The translations under genes and the position numbers were made by a program. From NCBI RefSeq assembly GCF_001513975.1, contig NZ_KQ947984.1:868561-932560 (forward strand): a stretch of 64,000 nt of DNA. Direction: 5' to 3'. Below, piece after piece: positions 35,426 to 43,913 of this stretch (position 1 is its first letter; the number at the start of each line of letters is the position of its first letter). The stretch comes from Streptomyces curacoi (GTDB lineage: Bacteria > Actinomycetota > Actinomycetes > Streptomycetales > Streptomycetaceae). The notes below the pieces were generated by a model. It worked only from the letters and a program-made list of their open reading frames with translations. It was not told the DNA's origin and ran no database searches.

Positions 35426-35772
35426 TTGATGCCTCCTCGTAAGGGTGCCGCCACATGAGCGTCCCGCACGCAGGGTGATGCGGGAAGAGGGGGTGACCCG
35501 ATCAGGCCACGCAGGGTCACTTTCGAGTGCCCGTTCGTCTCATGTGTCTCACCGGTCGCGGGCGGTGAGCGCACCGCGGAGGAGGCCGGCGGCGCGCCTG
35601 CCTCCCCCCGGGACAGGCGCTCCCCCCACCGCGCCAAGAGTCCTGTCTCGTCCGGGAGTTGTCGGGACATTCGCCCAGAACGCAAAGGGAACAGCGCGTT
35701 CCGTGGGGTCCGGCCTTTCCCTGGCTACGGTGGAGGAGTTCAGCAAACGCTTGCAGACGCCTCGGGGGACGC
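35426..35772. other. 347-bp divergent intergenic region
   Basis: No gene is seen between the flavoprotein and the ArsR-type regulator. It holds one hairpin, TCCCGCA/TGCGGGA at 35462-35485, in the leader of the minus-strand flavoprotein. The rest contains no coding-like GC3 pattern. Promoters for both genes must lie here, but I cannot place boxes with confidence. Confidence 0.5.
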
Positions 35773-36759
35773 ATGCTGCGTATCGACTTCACCGCGGAGG
35801 ATCTGAACAGATTACGGGTCGCCGGGGAGCCGGACCCGTTGTGGGAGACCGTGCTGAGCCTGATGCGGCTGCAGGACCGCAGCGCCGCGCTGGTCTTCGA
35901 CCCCTGGCGGCGGGAGGTGCGCGCCGCGCTCGCCCGGGCGGGGCTGACCTCGACGGCGGCGGCGCTGATGCTGGTCGCGCGCCGCGCCTCCTACTTCCCG
36001 GACTTCCTGACGCCCGGGCCGGGCGTCACGGACTTGGACGTGGGCATCGACCTGGTGCTCGGCACGCCGAAGCGCCGGCTGGCGCACGAGCTGTCGAAGC
36101 TGTTCCCGCAGGCTCCTCCGCCGGGGATCCGGCGGCTGGGCGAGGGGGATCCGCGGGCCCTGGAGCTGCTCGGCGAGGCGCTGCGCCGCTACTACGAGGT
36201 GGCGGTGGCGCCGTATCTCCCGGCGATCCGCGCGGCGGTGGCGGCGGACCGCTCGGTCCGGGCGGAGGCCGCCCTGACCTCGGGACCGCAGGGCCTGCTC
36301 GACAGCTACGGCACGGTCGTCGGCCGGGACGAGGAGGCGCTGGTCACCGACTATCCCTTCGACCGGGGGCTACGGCTCGACGGGCGTCCGCTGACGATCG
36401 TCCCGGGCTTCTTCTGCGTGCGCACCCCGGTGGCGCTCGCCGACCCGCACCTCGATCCCGTCCTGGTCCATCCGCTCAGCCCGGCGCCCGGCTGGCTGGC
36501 CCGCTCCCGGCGGGAGGCCACCGAGCAGCTGCCCGTGGCCCAGCTGATCGGCCCGAGCCGGGCCATGGTCCTGGACACCCTGGAGCATCCGCGCACCACG
36601 ACCGAGCTGGCCGAGCTCCTCCAGCTCACCCCGCCGACGACCAGCCGGCACGCGACGGTGCTGCGGGAGGCCGGGCTGGTGGAGTCACGGCGGCAGGGCA
36701 ACCGGGTGTTCCATCTGCGGACCCGGCTCGGCGACGCCCTGATGAACGGCGCTCTCTAG
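35773..36759 (+). CDS. ArsR-type winged-helix regulator with a DUF5937-like N-terminal domain
   Basis: A 328-residue protein. Residues 1-245 form the large N-terminal region typical of Streptomyces regulators of this type (MLRIDFTAEDLNRLRVA; GLTSTAAALMLVARR). Residues 250-325 are a winged helix: IGPSRAMVLDTLEHPRTTTELAELL, recognition helix TPPTTSRHATVLREAGLV, and the wing SRRQGNRVFHLR. No metal-binding Cys pattern is visible, so it is not a classic metal sensor. GGGGGA precedes ATG 35773. Its target is unknown; the divergent flavoprotein is a candidate. Confidence 0.82.
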   Translation: MLRIDFTAEDLNRLRVAGEPDPLWETVLSLMRLQDRSAALVFDPWRREVRAALARAGLTSTAAALMLVARRASYFPDFLTPGPGVTDLDVGIDLVLGTPKRRLAHELSKLFPQAPPPGIRRLGEGDPRALELLGEALRRYYEVAVAPYLPAIRAAVAADRSVRAEAALTSGPQGLLDSYGTVVGRDEEALVTDYPFDRGLRLDGRPLTIVPGFFCVRTPVALADPHLDPVLVHPLSPAPGWLARSRREATEQLPVAQLIGPSRAMVLDTLEHPRTTTELAELLQLTPPTTSRHATVLREAGLVESRRQGNRVFHLRTRLGDALMNGAL

Positions 36760-36778
36760 GCCGTGTGCCCCGCGCTGT

Positions 36779-38077
36779 TCAGGCCCGCTGGGTGAGCCGT
36801 GTGTGCAGCGAGCGTGCCGACGCGTCCGTCAGGGACGCGATCTGGTCGACGATCACGCGCTTGCGGGCGCGGTCGTCCTCGGCCTGGTCGAACAGGGCCC
36901 GGAACTGCGGGTCCAGCCCGTCGGGCGCGCGGGCGGTGAGCGCCTCGGCCAGTTCGGCGACCACGATCCGCTGGTCGGCGCGGAGCCGCTCCTGCTCGGC
37001 GCGCTGCATGACGTACCGGTCGGCGACGGCCTTGAGGACCGCGCACTCCAGGCGGGTCTCGCGCGGTACGACGAGTTCGGCGCCGTAGCGGGTGAGCCGC
37101 CCGGCGCCGTACGCCGCGCGCGTGGCGCTCTCGGCGGCCAGGCAGAACCGGCCGATGAGCTGGCTGGTGGCGTCCTTGAGGCGGGCCTGCGCGACGGCCG
37201 AGCCGTCGTAGCCGTGCGGCCACCAGGGTTCCTCCTGGAGCCGGTCGAGGGCGGCGGCGAGTTCGGCCGGGTCGGTGTCCTCGGGGACGTACCGTCCGAC
37301 GGCCACCGCGAAGACGGCCTGGCGTTCGGGCTCGGCGTGCAGGAGGTTGGGGTCGATGTGGCCGGCGTGCAGGCCGTCCTCGACGTCGTGCACCGAGTAC
37401 GCCACGTCGTCGGACCAGTCCATGACCTGGGCCTCGAAGGTGGTGCGGGTGCCGGGGGCGTCCTTGCGGACCCAGTCGAAGACGGGCCGGTCGTCCTCGT
37501 AGACGCCGAACTTCGGGGAGCTCGGGTCGGTGGGGTGGGCGCCGCGGGGCCAGGGGTACTTGGTGGCGGCGTCGAGGGTGGCGCGGGTGAGGTTGAGGCC
37601 GACGGAGCCCTCCGGGGTGAACCGTTTCGGTTCGATGCGGGTGAGGAGCCTCAGGGACTGGGCGTTGCCCTCGAAGCCGCCGCAGTCCTCGGCGAATTCG
37701 TTGAGGGCGACTTCGCCGTTGTGGCCGAAGGGGGGGTGGCCGAGGTCGTGGGAGAGGCAGGCCGCTTCCACGAGGTCGGGGTCGCAGCCGAGGGCCGCGC
37801 CGAGCTCTCGGCCGACCTGGGCGCACTCCAGGGAGTGGGTGAGGCGGGTGCGGGGGCTGGGGTCCCAGGCCTGGCTGTGGGTTCCTGGCGTCACTACCTG
37901 GGTCTTGCCGGCGAGCCTTCTGAGGGCCGCGGAGTGCAGTACTCGGGCGCGGTCGCGTTGGAAGGCGGTGCGGCCTGGGCGTTTGTCGGGTTCGGGGGCC
38001 CAGCGCTCCACGGCGGACGCGTCGTATCCAGCGGGCGGGACGTGGTTCTCGTAAGCCTGGGGTGCGTTGCCTTCCAT
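36779..38077 (-). CDS. dgt: Deoxyguanosinetriphosphate triphosphohydrolase-like protein
   Basis: A 432-residue HD-domain phosphohydrolase splitting dGTP (or other dNTPs) into deoxynucleoside and triphosphate. The metal-binding residues are visible: His in [12 protein letters not shown] (about 80), the HD pair in [16 protein letters not shown] (about 112), and Asp in [17 protein letters not shown] (about 215). The N-terminal [26 protein letters not shown] is characteristic. It is convergent with the regulator gene (19-bp gap) and about 50 bp downstream of the chelatase gene on the same strand. The role is nucleotide-pool control. Confidence 0.92.
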   Translation of the reverse strand: MEGNAPQAYENHVPPAGYDASAVERWAPEPDKRPGRTAFQRDRARVLHSAALRRLAGKTQVVTPGTHSQAWDPSPRTRLTHSLECAQVGRELGAALGCDPDLVEAACLSHDLGHPPFGHNGEVALNEFAEDCGGFEGNAQSLRLLTRIEPKRFTPEGSVGLNLTRATLDAATKYPWPRGAHPTDPSSPKFGVYEDDRPVFDWVRKDAPGTRTTFEAQVMDWSDDVAYSVHDVEDGLHAGHIDPNLLHAEPERQAVFAVAVGRYVPEDTDPAELAAALDRLQEEPWWPHGYDGSAVAQARLKDATSQLIGRFCLAAESATRAAYGAGRLTRYGAELVVPRETRLECAVLKAVADRYVMQRAEQERLRADQRIVVAELAEALTARAPDGLDPQFRALFDQAEDDRARKRVIVDQIASLTDASARSLHTRLTQRA

Positions 38078-38126
38078 GTCCCGACAGTAAGGCCAGGCAC
38101 CGACAAGCGGGACGTCAGCGAGCGTT

Positions 38127-39002
38127 TCAGGCCGAGGCGAGCACCGGCTCCGTCACTGTGTTCGGCGTCGACAGCATCTGGTCGTAGCGGTGCAGGAGCA
38201 GCTTCGCCATCGCGGGGTGGGTGCCGAGCGGGGCCGACGCGATCCACGGTGCCGCCTGTGCGCACTCCGTCGCGAAGCGGCCCGGGGCGGTGAAGTACGA
38301 GGCCACCGCCACCCTTGTGCGGCCCCTTGCGGCCAGGGCACGCAACGCGTCGGGGACCGTCGGGGCCGCCGTCGTCGCGTAGGCCGGGACCACCGGGACG
38401 CCCAGGCGGTCGGCGAGGAGCTGGGCCGTGCGGGAGGTGTCCACCTTCGACTCGGGGTCGCGGGAGCCCGCCGCCGCCAGGACCACCGCGCTCCTGCGGC
38501 GGGTGGGGTCGTCCATCCGGGTGCGCCAGCCCGCCTCGACCAGGCGGGCGTACAGGGCCTCCACCAGCAGCGGGTGCGGGCCGAGTGCGCCGGCCACGCG
38601 TGCGTGCACCTCCGACTCGGCGGCCATCTCGGGGATGTCCCGCTTGATGTGGTAGCCGCGGCTCAGGAGGAGGGGGACGAGGACGGCCTCCCGGCCGCCG
38701 AGGGCCGCCAGGGTGTCGGGGAGCAGGGGCTCGTTCAGCTCGATGTGGCCGAGGTGGACCGGCAGGCCGGGGCGCAGGTCGCGGACCTTGTCGAGGAGCG
38801 CGCGTACGGTGCTCAGGGCGCGCGGGTCGCGGCTGCCGTGGGCCACGACGACGAGTGCGGGCGGCTCGGGGCGGCGCCTGCCGTCGAGCGAGACGAGGCT
38901 GAGCTGGCTGGCGAGCTGGCTGCTGATCCGGTTCATGATGTGCGCCGTACTGTCGAGGTGGGCCGTCGGGGACTCGTCGCGAGGAGGATTCGACGCCGTC
39001 AT
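38127..39002 (-). CDS. Sirohydrochlorin chelatase (CbiX/SirB family)
   Basis: A 291-residue protein with two chelatase halves: [18 protein letters not shown] (catalytic His in AHGS, about 55) with [16 protein letters not shown] and [14 protein letters not shown] (second His, about 120), then a degenerate second repeat ([13 protein letters not shown]). It inserts iron or cobalt into sirohydrochlorin. Siroheme is required by the NirB nitrite reductase at 58.5 kb, so a role in nitrogen assimilation is likely; cobalamin synthesis is the alternative. ATG 39002 has a weak ribosome site. Confidence 0.85.
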   Translation of the reverse strand: MTASNPPRDESPTAHLDSTAHIMNRISSQLASQLSLVSLDGRRRPEPPALVVVAHGSRDPRALSTVRALLDKVRDLRPGLPVHLGHIELNEPLLPDTLAALGGREAVLVPLLLSRGYHIKRDIPEMAAESEVHARVAGALGPHPLLVEALYARLVEAGWRTRMDDPTRRRSAVVLAAAGSRDPESKVDTSRTAQLLADRLGVPVVPAYATTAAPTVPDALRALAARGRTRVAVASYFTAPGRFATECAQAAPWIASAPLGTHPAMAKLLLHRYDQMLSTPNTVTEPVLASA

Positions 39003-39224
39003 GGATCGATGGTGGGGGCCGGACGTTGCCTCCCCGTTGCGGGCGCGTCACGGGTTTTTACACCGGGTTCACGGTGCCGCTCCTGAGCGGTGTGAGGGGG
39101 CATGAGCTGCGGTTTCTCCGGGTGGCGTGAATCTGGTCACGTCGGGGGCGGCGAACCGCGGAGGCTGACAGGACGTCCCTGGATGTCGAGAAGAGGCGGG
39201 AGCCGACCTGGAGGGAACCGTCCG

Positions 39225-39929
39225 ATGCGCCGACCGAAGCTGCCCCGATTGCCCCGATTGGCCCGACCACGGATTCCCCGCACCCGCACCGGGCAGCGGC
39301 GGCTGGTGCAGGCCGTGATGCTGGGGTGCGTCCTGGGCCTGCTTCCGGCGACCTGGATGCATGTCGTGACCGGGGACCGGCTGCGCACCACGGCCGACGC
39401 GCCGCGCACCGACGTCGCGGTGGTCTTCGGTGCCGGGCTGTGGGACGGCGAGCCGTCCCCGTATCTCGCCCACCGGCTCGACGCGGCGGCCGAGCTGTAC
39501 CGCGCGGGCCGTGTCGAGGTCGTCCTGGTCACCGGCGACAACAGCCGCGAGGACTACGACGAGCCCGACGCCATGCGCGCCTATCTGACCAGGCACGGCG
39601 TGCCCGACTCGCGCATCGTCAGCGACTACGCCGGCTTCGACACCTGGGACTCCTGCGTCCGCGCCAAGAAGATCTTCGGCGTCGACGAGGCGGTGCTGAT
39701 CAGCCAGGGCTTCCACATCCGGCGGGCGGTCGCGCTGTGCCAGGAGGCGGGGGTGGCGTCGTACGGCGTCGGCGTCGACGCCAAGCACGACGCCACCTGG
39801 TACTACGGCGGTACCCGTGAACTCTTCGCGGCCGGCAAGGCCGCCCTGGACGCCGTCTTCGAACCGGACCCCCGGTTCCTCGGACGGAAGGAACCAGGAG
39901 TCCAGGAGGCCCTGGCTAGCGCCCGGTGA
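39225..39929 (+). CDS. YdcF/SanA-like DUF218 membrane protein
   Basis: A 234-residue protein. A basic start (MRRPKLPRLPRLARPRIPR) precedes one transmembrane segment (AVMLGCVLGLLPATWMHVV, about 27-45), then a DUF218 domain: VAVVFGAGLWDGEPSPYLAHRLDAAAELY, VLVTGDNSRE, NLS-like YDEPDAMRAYL and LISQGFHIRRAVALC. SanA/YdcF relatives affect envelope integrity and vancomycin tolerance in enterics. ATG 39225 has GGAGGG 9 nt upstream. Its last 14 bp overlap the convergent hydratase gene. Confidence 0.85.
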   Translation: MRRPKLPRLPRLARPRIPRTRTGQRRLVQAVMLGCVLGLLPATWMHVVTGDRLRTTADAPRTDVAVVFGAGLWDGEPSPYLAHRLDAAAELYRAGRVEVVLVTGDNSREDYDEPDAMRAYLTRHGVPDSRIVSDYAGFDTWDSCVRAKKIFGVDEAVLISQGFHIRRAVALCQEAGVASYGVGVDAKHDATWYYGGTRELFAAGKAALDAVFEPDPRFLGRKEPGVQEALASAR

Positions 39930-40683
39930 AGCGGGGTGCGCGTTTCTCCAGGAACGCGCTCATGCCCTCCTTCTGGTCGTCGGTGGCGAACAGGGCGTGA
40001 AAGACGCGGCGTTCGAAGAGGACGCCGTCGCGTAGCCCGGTTTCGAGGGCCTGGTCGACGCACTCACGCGCGGCCCTGACCGCGGCGCGGCCGTACGAGG
40101 CGATCGTCGCCGCCGCCCGCAGGGCCTGCGGCAGGACCTGGTCGTCCGGGACGACTCGGGAGACGAGACCGCAGCTTCCAGCCTCCCGGGCGTCCATGGT
40201 GCGGCCGGTCAGGATCAGGTCCATCGCCTTCGCCCGGCCGACGAGCCGGGTCAGACGCTGGGTGCCGCCGATGCCGGGGATCACCCCCAGCTTGATCTCC
40301 GGCTGGCCGAAGACCGCCGACTCACCCGCGATGACCAGGTCGCACATCATCGCCAGCTCGCAACCACCGCCGAGCGCATGCCCGTTGACGGCGGCGATCT
40401 TCGGTGTGCGCAGGGCCGTGAAGTCCTCCCAGTCGGCGAAGTAGTCCTCGGCCGCCATCCGAGCGGCCGTCCGCCCCGCCATCTCCCTGATGTCGGCACC
40501 GGCCGCGAACACCGTGTCCGAGCCGGTGACGACGAAGCAGCCCACCTCCGGGTCGGCGTCCAACGGGCGCAGGGCGTCGAGGAGTTCGGCCAGCAGCTCA
40601 CTGCTGAGGGCGTTGAGCACCTGCGGGCGGTGCAGCCGTACGATCACCACGCCGCCGGCGCGCTCGATCTTGACGTTGTCCAT
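39916..40683 (-). CDS. Enoyl-CoA hydratase
   Basis: A 255-residue crotonase-fold enzyme hydrating trans-2-enoyl-CoA in fatty-acid or aromatic-acid breakdown. The CoA-binding AAGADIREM (about 62), oxyanion-hole NGHALGGGCELAMMCD (about 105, with the catalytic Glu in GCEL) and second catalytic Glu in FGQPEIKLGVIPG (about 133) are all present. The C-terminus ends in FLEKRAPRFTGR, usual for short-chain hydratases. It lies 15 bp downstream of the membrane reductase gene on the same strand, so it may belong to that three-gene unit. Confidence 0.93.
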   Translation of the reverse strand: MDNVKIERAGGVVIVRLHRPQVLNALSSELLAELLDALRPLDADPEVGCFVVTGSDTVFAAGADIREMAGRTAARMAAEDYFADWEDFTALRTPKIAAVNGHALGGGCELAMMCDLVIAGESAVFGQPEIKLGVIPGIGGTQRLTRLVGRAKAMDLILTGRTMDAREAGSCGLVSRVVPDDQVLPQALRAAATIASYGRAAVRAARECVDQALETGLRDGVLFERRVFHALFATDDQKEGMSAFLEKRAPRFTGR

Positions 40684-40698
40684 GAGGTCCCTCCAGGG

Positions 40699-41946
40699 TT
40701 ACGAGTCCCAGATCGCGCCGTAGGCCGGAATCCCGCGCCGTTCCAGGCCGTGCACCACCTGCCAGGTGAGCTTCTTGTTGGAGATGCAGATGACCGCCTC
40801 GGCCCCGAAGTCGCGATACGCCTCGTAGGCGAGCCGGACCATGTCGGGCTTGCCGTGCCGGGAGGTGTCCCAGACCAGGGCGTGCGGCTGGACGGCGAGG
40901 ATCTCGTCGACCAGGGCGTCGCCGTAGGTCGTGCGGGGGTCGCGGGTCGCCCAGACCAGGCGGGAGGGGACCTCGGCGGCCAGCAGATGGGGCAGGCAGG
41001 GGCCGATGCCGCTGCCGGTGGCGACGTAGACCACCTTCTTGAAGAGGGTCTCGATGTTGGCGACGCCCGCCGTGGTGATGCCCTTGACCCACACCCGCGT
41101 GGGCAGGTCGTCGATGAAGGATCCCGTCCAGTCTCCGGCGCGGGAGATCGTCAGCCGGAAGCCGGGCTCGCCGGGTGTCGGGACGTTGGCGAAGGAGTGC
41201 CACTCCGTCAGCGGGCTGCGGCTGATCGCCGTCGAGGAGCCCGCGAAGGGGGTCTCGCCGTGGTCGAAGCGGGCCAGTACGACGTGCGGGGAGGGCCGTT
41301 CGAGGCGGACGTCGACCTTGCGCAGCCGCAGCCAGGGCAGGGCGACGCTGAAGGTGACGACCGTGAGGACGGTGATCGGGACCGGCTGCGGTGCGGACAG
41401 CAGCGTGTGCGCCCAGAAGAGGGCCAGGGCCGTCCAGCCGCCGAAGCGGTGGATCTTCTCGAAGTGGTCGTGGTGGCGGGAGCGGAAGGGCGGCAGGGCG
41501 GTGGCGACGATGACGGCGAGGAGGACGACGAGGGCCCAGCTCACCACGGCCGACAGGCCTTCCGCCCCGGTGAGCGTCAGGGCCAGGAACCAGGTCGCTC
41601 CCGCCAGTGCCCCGCCCACGTGCAGTCCGCCGAAGTGGTACACCTTGCCCAGCGTCCAGCGCACCTTCAGGGGCCAGCTCGTCGGCACCCGGGTCGCCAG
41701 CCGGAAGAAGAGGTTGATGACGTACTGCTGGCGGACGAGGACGGCGAGCGCGAGGTTGGCGAGGGAGGCGTGGGCGAGGGCCTGCGGGGACAGCGGCCAA
41801 CTCGACGCCGCCCAGGCGGCGTTGGCGACGAGGACCAGTGCCGCCAGCCGGTTGTAGTGCATCAGGCGCGGGTGCTTGAGCAGCCGGCGTGGCGCCGAGG
41901 TGACCGGCGGCAGCGCGGTGGTCCTGGTCACGGGGGCCGTCGTCAT
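40699..41946 (-). CDS. Integral membrane ferric-reductase-like NAD(P)H oxidoreductase
   Basis: A 415-residue protein. About six hydrophobic segments fill the first 215 residues and carry His residues spaced as in heme-binding membrane reductases (KVYHFGGLHVGG; FEKIHRFGGW...ALFWAHTLL). The C-terminal half looks like a flavodoxin-reductase-type domain with the nucleotide motif VATGSGIGPCLPHLLA (about 295) and a late VICISNKKLTW segment. Its start overlaps the adenylating-enzyme stop (ATGA), so the two are translated as a unit. Similar A-domain plus membrane-reductase pairings occur as fusions in fungi (NPS12-like proteins, from memory). The substrate is unknown. Confidence 0.75.
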   Translation of the reverse strand: MTTAPVTRTTALPPVTSAPRRLLKHPRLMHYNRLAALVLVANAAWAASSWPLSPQALAHASLANLALAVLVRQQYVINLFFRLATRVPTSWPLKVRWTLGKVYHFGGLHVGGALAGATWFLALTLTGAEGLSAVVSWALVVLLAVIVATALPPFRSRHHDHFEKIHRFGGWTALALFWAHTLLSAPQPVPITVLTVVTFSVALPWLRLRKVDVRLERPSPHVVLARFDHGETPFAGSSTAISRSPLTEWHSFANVPTPGEPGFRLTISRAGDWTGSFIDDLPTRVWVKGITTAGVANIETLFKKVVYVATGSGIGPCLPHLLAAEVPSRLVWATRDPRTTYGDALVDEILAVQPHALVWDTSRHGKPDMVRLAYEAYRDFGAEAVICISNKKLTWQVVHGLERRGIPAYGAIWDS

Positions 41947-43481
41947 CGGACCGCCCCCTCGCGCTCGTCGGCCATCCGCAGCAGCGCCTGTTTGTCGACC
42001 TTGCCGCGGTCGGTCTCGGGCAGGAATGGCAGGGGCATGACACGCTCGGGCACGCAGTAGTACGGCAGCGCCTCCGCCACCACGCGCCGGGCCGTGTCGG
42101 GGTCGACGTCCGCCGGGCACACGAACGACACCAGGGTCCGCGCGTCCCGCTTCAGCGTCACCGCCCGCGCACAGCCCTCGACCGACTCCAGCACCGAGGA
42201 GACGGAGTCGAGTTCGACCCGGAAGCCGCGCACCTTGACCTGGTCGTCGGTCCTCCCGAGGTGCTCCAGTTCGCCGTCGGCGGTCCAGCGCCCGAGGTCG
42301 CGGGTGCGGAACATGCGGTGGCCGCCGCCGAGGAAGGGGTCGGGGGCGTACCGCTCCGCGTCGAGTCGCTCATCGCCCAGATAGCCGGCCGAGACGCAGT
42401 CGCCGCCCGCCCACATCTCCCCCGCCTCGCCGATGGGCAGCGGACGGCGGTCGGGGCCGAGGACGTAGACCGTGTTGTTGGGGGTGGGGCGGCCGATGGT
42501 GAGCAGCGGGTCGGACGGGCGATGGCGGTGCATCGTGTTGACGATGGTCGTCTCGGTCGGGCCGCAGCAGTTGTGGAAGGCGGCGTGGCGGGCCCAGCGG
42601 TCGGCGAGCGGGCGCGGGCAGGGCTCTCCGGCGACGGCGACGGTGCGGACGCGGGGGCAGGCCGCCGGGTCGATGCCGGACAGCACGGTCGGGGTCGCGA
42701 TGAGGACGTCGGCCGTCCGGGCCGCCGCCGCGATGTCCTTGCCGCGGATGACCAGGGTGCCGCCGTGGGTCAGACAGCCGAGGATCTCCCAGGCGGCCAT
42801 GTCGAAGGCGACGTTGAGGAGGTGGGCCACACGGTCGCCCCGGCGGATGCCCAGGCCGCCGGGTTCGGTGAGGAGGATGTTGGCGACGTTGCGGTGGGTG
42901 ACCTTCACGCCGTTGGGCCGGCCGGTGGTGCCCGAGGTGAACAGGACGTAGCAGCCGTCGTCGGGCCGTACGGGGGTGCGCGGTTTCGGCGCGTACGGCT
43001 GCGGCCCGTCCAGCGTGACCATCAGGTGGCCGTCGGGCAGCGGCACCCGGTGGGCGTGTTCGGCGAGCGTGAGGACGACGCGGGTGCGGGCGGTGCGGAC
43101 GACGTGGGCGAGCTGGGCCGGGGGCGCGAGGCCGACGTCCTGCGGGACATAGGCGGCGCCCGCCTTCAGGATGCCGAGCAGGCCGACGAGCATCGGGATC
43201 GAGCGGCGTACGAAGAGGCCGACGTGGTCGCCGGGGCGGACGCCCTCGCGGGCCAGGCGGGCGGCGAGGGCGTCGGCGTGACGGTCGAGTTCGCCGTACG
43301 TGATCCGCGCGCCCCGGTGTTCGGCGGCGACGGCGTGCGGGGCCGCCGCGGCCTGCCGTTCGACGGCGCGGTGGATCAGCGGGTCGGGTACGGGGACGGT
43401 GGGGCCGCGGCCGTACTGCCAGAAGAGGTGCTGGTCGTGGGGAGGCAGGTGGCCCAGGGGGCCTGGAGGGCGCAGGGGCAT
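41943..43481 (-). CDS. Free-standing NRPS-type adenylating enzyme
   Basis: A 512-residue ANL-superfamily enzyme with NRPS adenylation motifs in order: VPQD near residue 113 (A2), LFTSGTTGRPNGVKVTH (A3), NVAFDMAAWEI (A4), NCCGPTETT (A5), GEMWAGGDCVSAGYL (A6), RTRDLGRW (A7), GRTDDQVKVRGFRVEL (A8) and the catalytic Lys in TDRGKVDKQALL (A10). Condensation, carrier and thioesterase domains are absent, and no carrier-protein gene is adjacent. GGAGG lies 10 nt upstream of ATG 43481. It is co-translated with the membrane reductase, suggesting that an activated acid is handed to, or reduced by, that protein. Iterons lie just upstream. Confidence 0.88.
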   Translation of the reverse strand: MPLRPPGPLGHLPPHDQHLFWQYGRGPTVPVPDPLIHRAVERQAAAAPHAVAAEHRGARITYGELDRHADALAARLAREGVRPGDHVGLFVRRSIPMLVGLLGILKAGAAYVPQDVGLAPPAQLAHVVRTARTRVVLTLAEHAHRVPLPDGHLMVTLDGPQPYAPKPRTPVRPDDGCYVLFTSGTTGRPNGVKVTHRNVANILLTEPGGLGIRRGDRVAHLLNVAFDMAAWEILGCLTHGGTLVIRGKDIAAAARTADVLIATPTVLSGIDPAACPRVRTVAVAGEPCPRPLADRWARHAAFHNCCGPTETTIVNTMHRHRPSDPLLTIGRPTPNNTVYVLGPDRRPLPIGEAGEMWAGGDCVSAGYLGDERLDAERYAPDPFLGGGHRMFRTRDLGRWTADGELEHLGRTDDQVKVRGFRVELDSVSSVLESVEGCARAVTLKRDARTLVSFVCPADVDPDTARRVVAEALPYYCVPERVMPLPFLPETDRGKVDKQALLRMADEREGAVR

Positions 43482-43561
43482 GGTCGGGGGACCTCCTGGC
43501 GGGCTGTTTCGAGATGACGGTTTGCCGTGCGGGCATGCCCGGTATGTCGAACGCCGTACGG

Positions 43562-43640
43562 AGTGCATGCGTGGGCCCATGCATGCGGAGTGCATGCCGA
43601 GTGCATGGGGAGTGCATGGGGAGTGCATGGGGAGTGCATG
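43562..43640. repeat. Phased AGTGCATG iterons
   Basis: AGTGCATG occurs at 43589, 43600, 43611, 43622 and 43633, exactly 11 bp apart, plus a further copy at 43562. The middle units are perfect AGTGCATGGGG 11-mers. The array also contains GCATGC and ATGCAT palindromes. Copies one helical turn apart place binding sites on the same DNA face, as in activator or plasmid-iteron arrays. The array begins about 80 bp upstream of the adenylating-enzyme start. Confidence 0.85.
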
Positions 43641-43863
43641 CAGGCGGACGTGCTGCGCCGGCGCCGTGCCTGGGCCTCGACTGTAGCTCTGGTTCTTCAA
43701 CTCTCAACGAGGCGTGACCGGCCAACTACGGTACGGAATGAGACACGTGAGGCGACTTTCACCACAGCGGCAACCCGGGCACCACCCCGCGGCGACTCAA
43801 GGCCGGGCGCCTGTGCGCCTCACGGCGGCCGGGCGGCGACGGGGAGGTCACCGTCCCGGCCGC

Positions 43864-43901
43864 GTAACAGGGAGCCGCCGCGCACGTAACACGCCCGACT
43901 C
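43864..43901 (+). promoter_or_regulatory. GlnR-like box upstream of nitrate reductase
   Basis: Four 5-mers at exact 6-nt spacing fit the GlnR a-b-a-b layout: GTAAC (43864), CCGCC (43875), GTAAC (43886), GACTC (43897). Both a-sites match GTNAC; the b-sites are weak compared with GAAAC. It ends 12 bp before the nitrate reductase ATG. Confidence 0.55.
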
Positions 43902-43913
43902 ACGCTGGACGGC

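Larger units (their letters stand above)
43482..43913. other. 432-bp divergent intergenic region
   Basis: No gene is seen. The half near the adenylating enzyme holds the 11-bp iterons at 43562-43640; the end next to the nitrate reductase holds a GlnR-like box at 43864-43901. The middle has short stop-rich frames and mixed codon positions, so is noncoding. Confidence 0.6.

Noticed and set aside
43562..43640. Possible CRISPR array
   Set aside because: Units are 11 bp with no unique spacers, and no cas genes are in the window; an iteron or operator array fits better.
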